Shown here in pieces: positions 63,860 through 64,000 of a stretch of 64,000 bases of DNA. The notes under the pieces are model-generated. The model had not been told where the DNA came from. It ran no database searches and worked only from the letters and a program-made list of their open reading frames with translations. Both the position numbers and the translations under genes were made by a program. This DNA comes from Streptomyces sp. CB01201 (GTDB lineage: Bacteria > Actinomycetota > Actinomycetes > Streptomycetales > Streptomycetaceae): assembly GCF_002803085.1 (NCBI RefSeq), contig NZ_NNBJ01000006.1:124001-188000 (forward strand), in the 5' to 3' direction. Each line of letters opens with the position of its first letter. The first letter of the stretch is position 1.

Positions 63860-64000
63860 TCAGCCGGACAGGCGCACCGGCATGATCAGGTACTTGTACG
63901 CGTCGTCCGCCTCGGCGTCCAGGGCGGGCTTGCCGCTCAGCAGGGCCGGCTTGGTCGAGGTGGTGAAGGCGAGCTGGGCGACCGGCGAGTCGATGGCGCT
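63860..64000 (-). CDS. dnaN: DNA polymerase III beta clamp, C-terminal fragment
   Basis: Open to the window edge on the minus strand; the last 46 residues include SPVAQLAFTTSTKPALLSG and end YKYLIMPVRLSG, the conserved DnaN tail. The rest of the gene and oriC should lie beyond base 64000. Confidence 0.95.
   Translation of the reverse strand, partial: SAIDSPVAQLAFTTSTKPALLSGKPALDAEADDAYKYLIMPVRLSG

Overview
The window is high-GC actinobacterial DNA, almost certainly from a Streptomyces-type chromosome close to the replication origin. The right edge runs minus-strand dnaN (partial), gnd, recF, a DUF721 gene, gyrB, gyrA, a DUF3566 gene and tRNA-Ile, which is the standard order on one side of oriC. 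The origin itself should lie just beyond base 64000. The middle holds the actinobacterial growth and division cluster (fhaA, fhaB, pstP, rodA, pbpA, pknB, class E sortases, crgA).

Left end (1-7930): a tightly overlapping plus-strand operon of classical menaquinone-type enzymes (isochorismate synthase, MenD, MenB, MenE) mixed with an FAD monooxygenase, an old-yellow-enzyme oxidoreductase and the tail of another acyl-CoA ligase. Streptomycetes normally make menaquinone by the futalosine route, so this set probably builds a naphthoquinone-type specialised metabolite. It is closed by a strong terminator and tRNA-Leu.

8570-25032: the FHA/phosphatase/RodA/PBP/PASTA-kinase operon with two parS sites between pbpA and pknB. 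Then come a convergent minus-strand group of three class E sortases, a PabA/TrpG-like amidotransferase and a DUF881 protein. CrgA follows, then a five-box DnaA-box cluster, a rhomboid protease, a cyclophilin and small membrane proteins.

25132-38511: a probable accessory biosynthetic island. A ten-gene minus-strand operon encodes an MFS transporter, three ATP-grasp ligases (one fused to rhodanese, one PurD-like), an Fe(II)/2-oxoglutarate oxygenase, a membrane desaturase, an EctB-type diaminobutyrate aminotransferase, a ferredoxin and a GPP34 protein. A divergent 1035-aa AfsR/SARP regulator faces it. I cannot match this set to a known product and regard it as the best candidate for an undescribed pathway. 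The operon ends inside a 67-bp palindromic repeat whose long relative lies at 19727-19917.

38512-48165: stress and envelope genes. These are an RsbW-like anti-sigma kinase with a SigB-family sigma factor, CsbD, a small hydrophobic protein, a FUSC transporter, tRNA-Ala, an XRE regulator with a Ser/Thr kinase, and small secreted proteins.

48166-55248: a 7.1-kb pSAM2-like integrated element in tRNA-Ile, flanked by 44-bp att repeats. It carries int, xis, a HUH replication initiator, a GntR repressor with obvious operators, a HAD hydrolase, a lipoprotein and small ORFs. It has no recognisable transfer (FtsK/TraB) gene.
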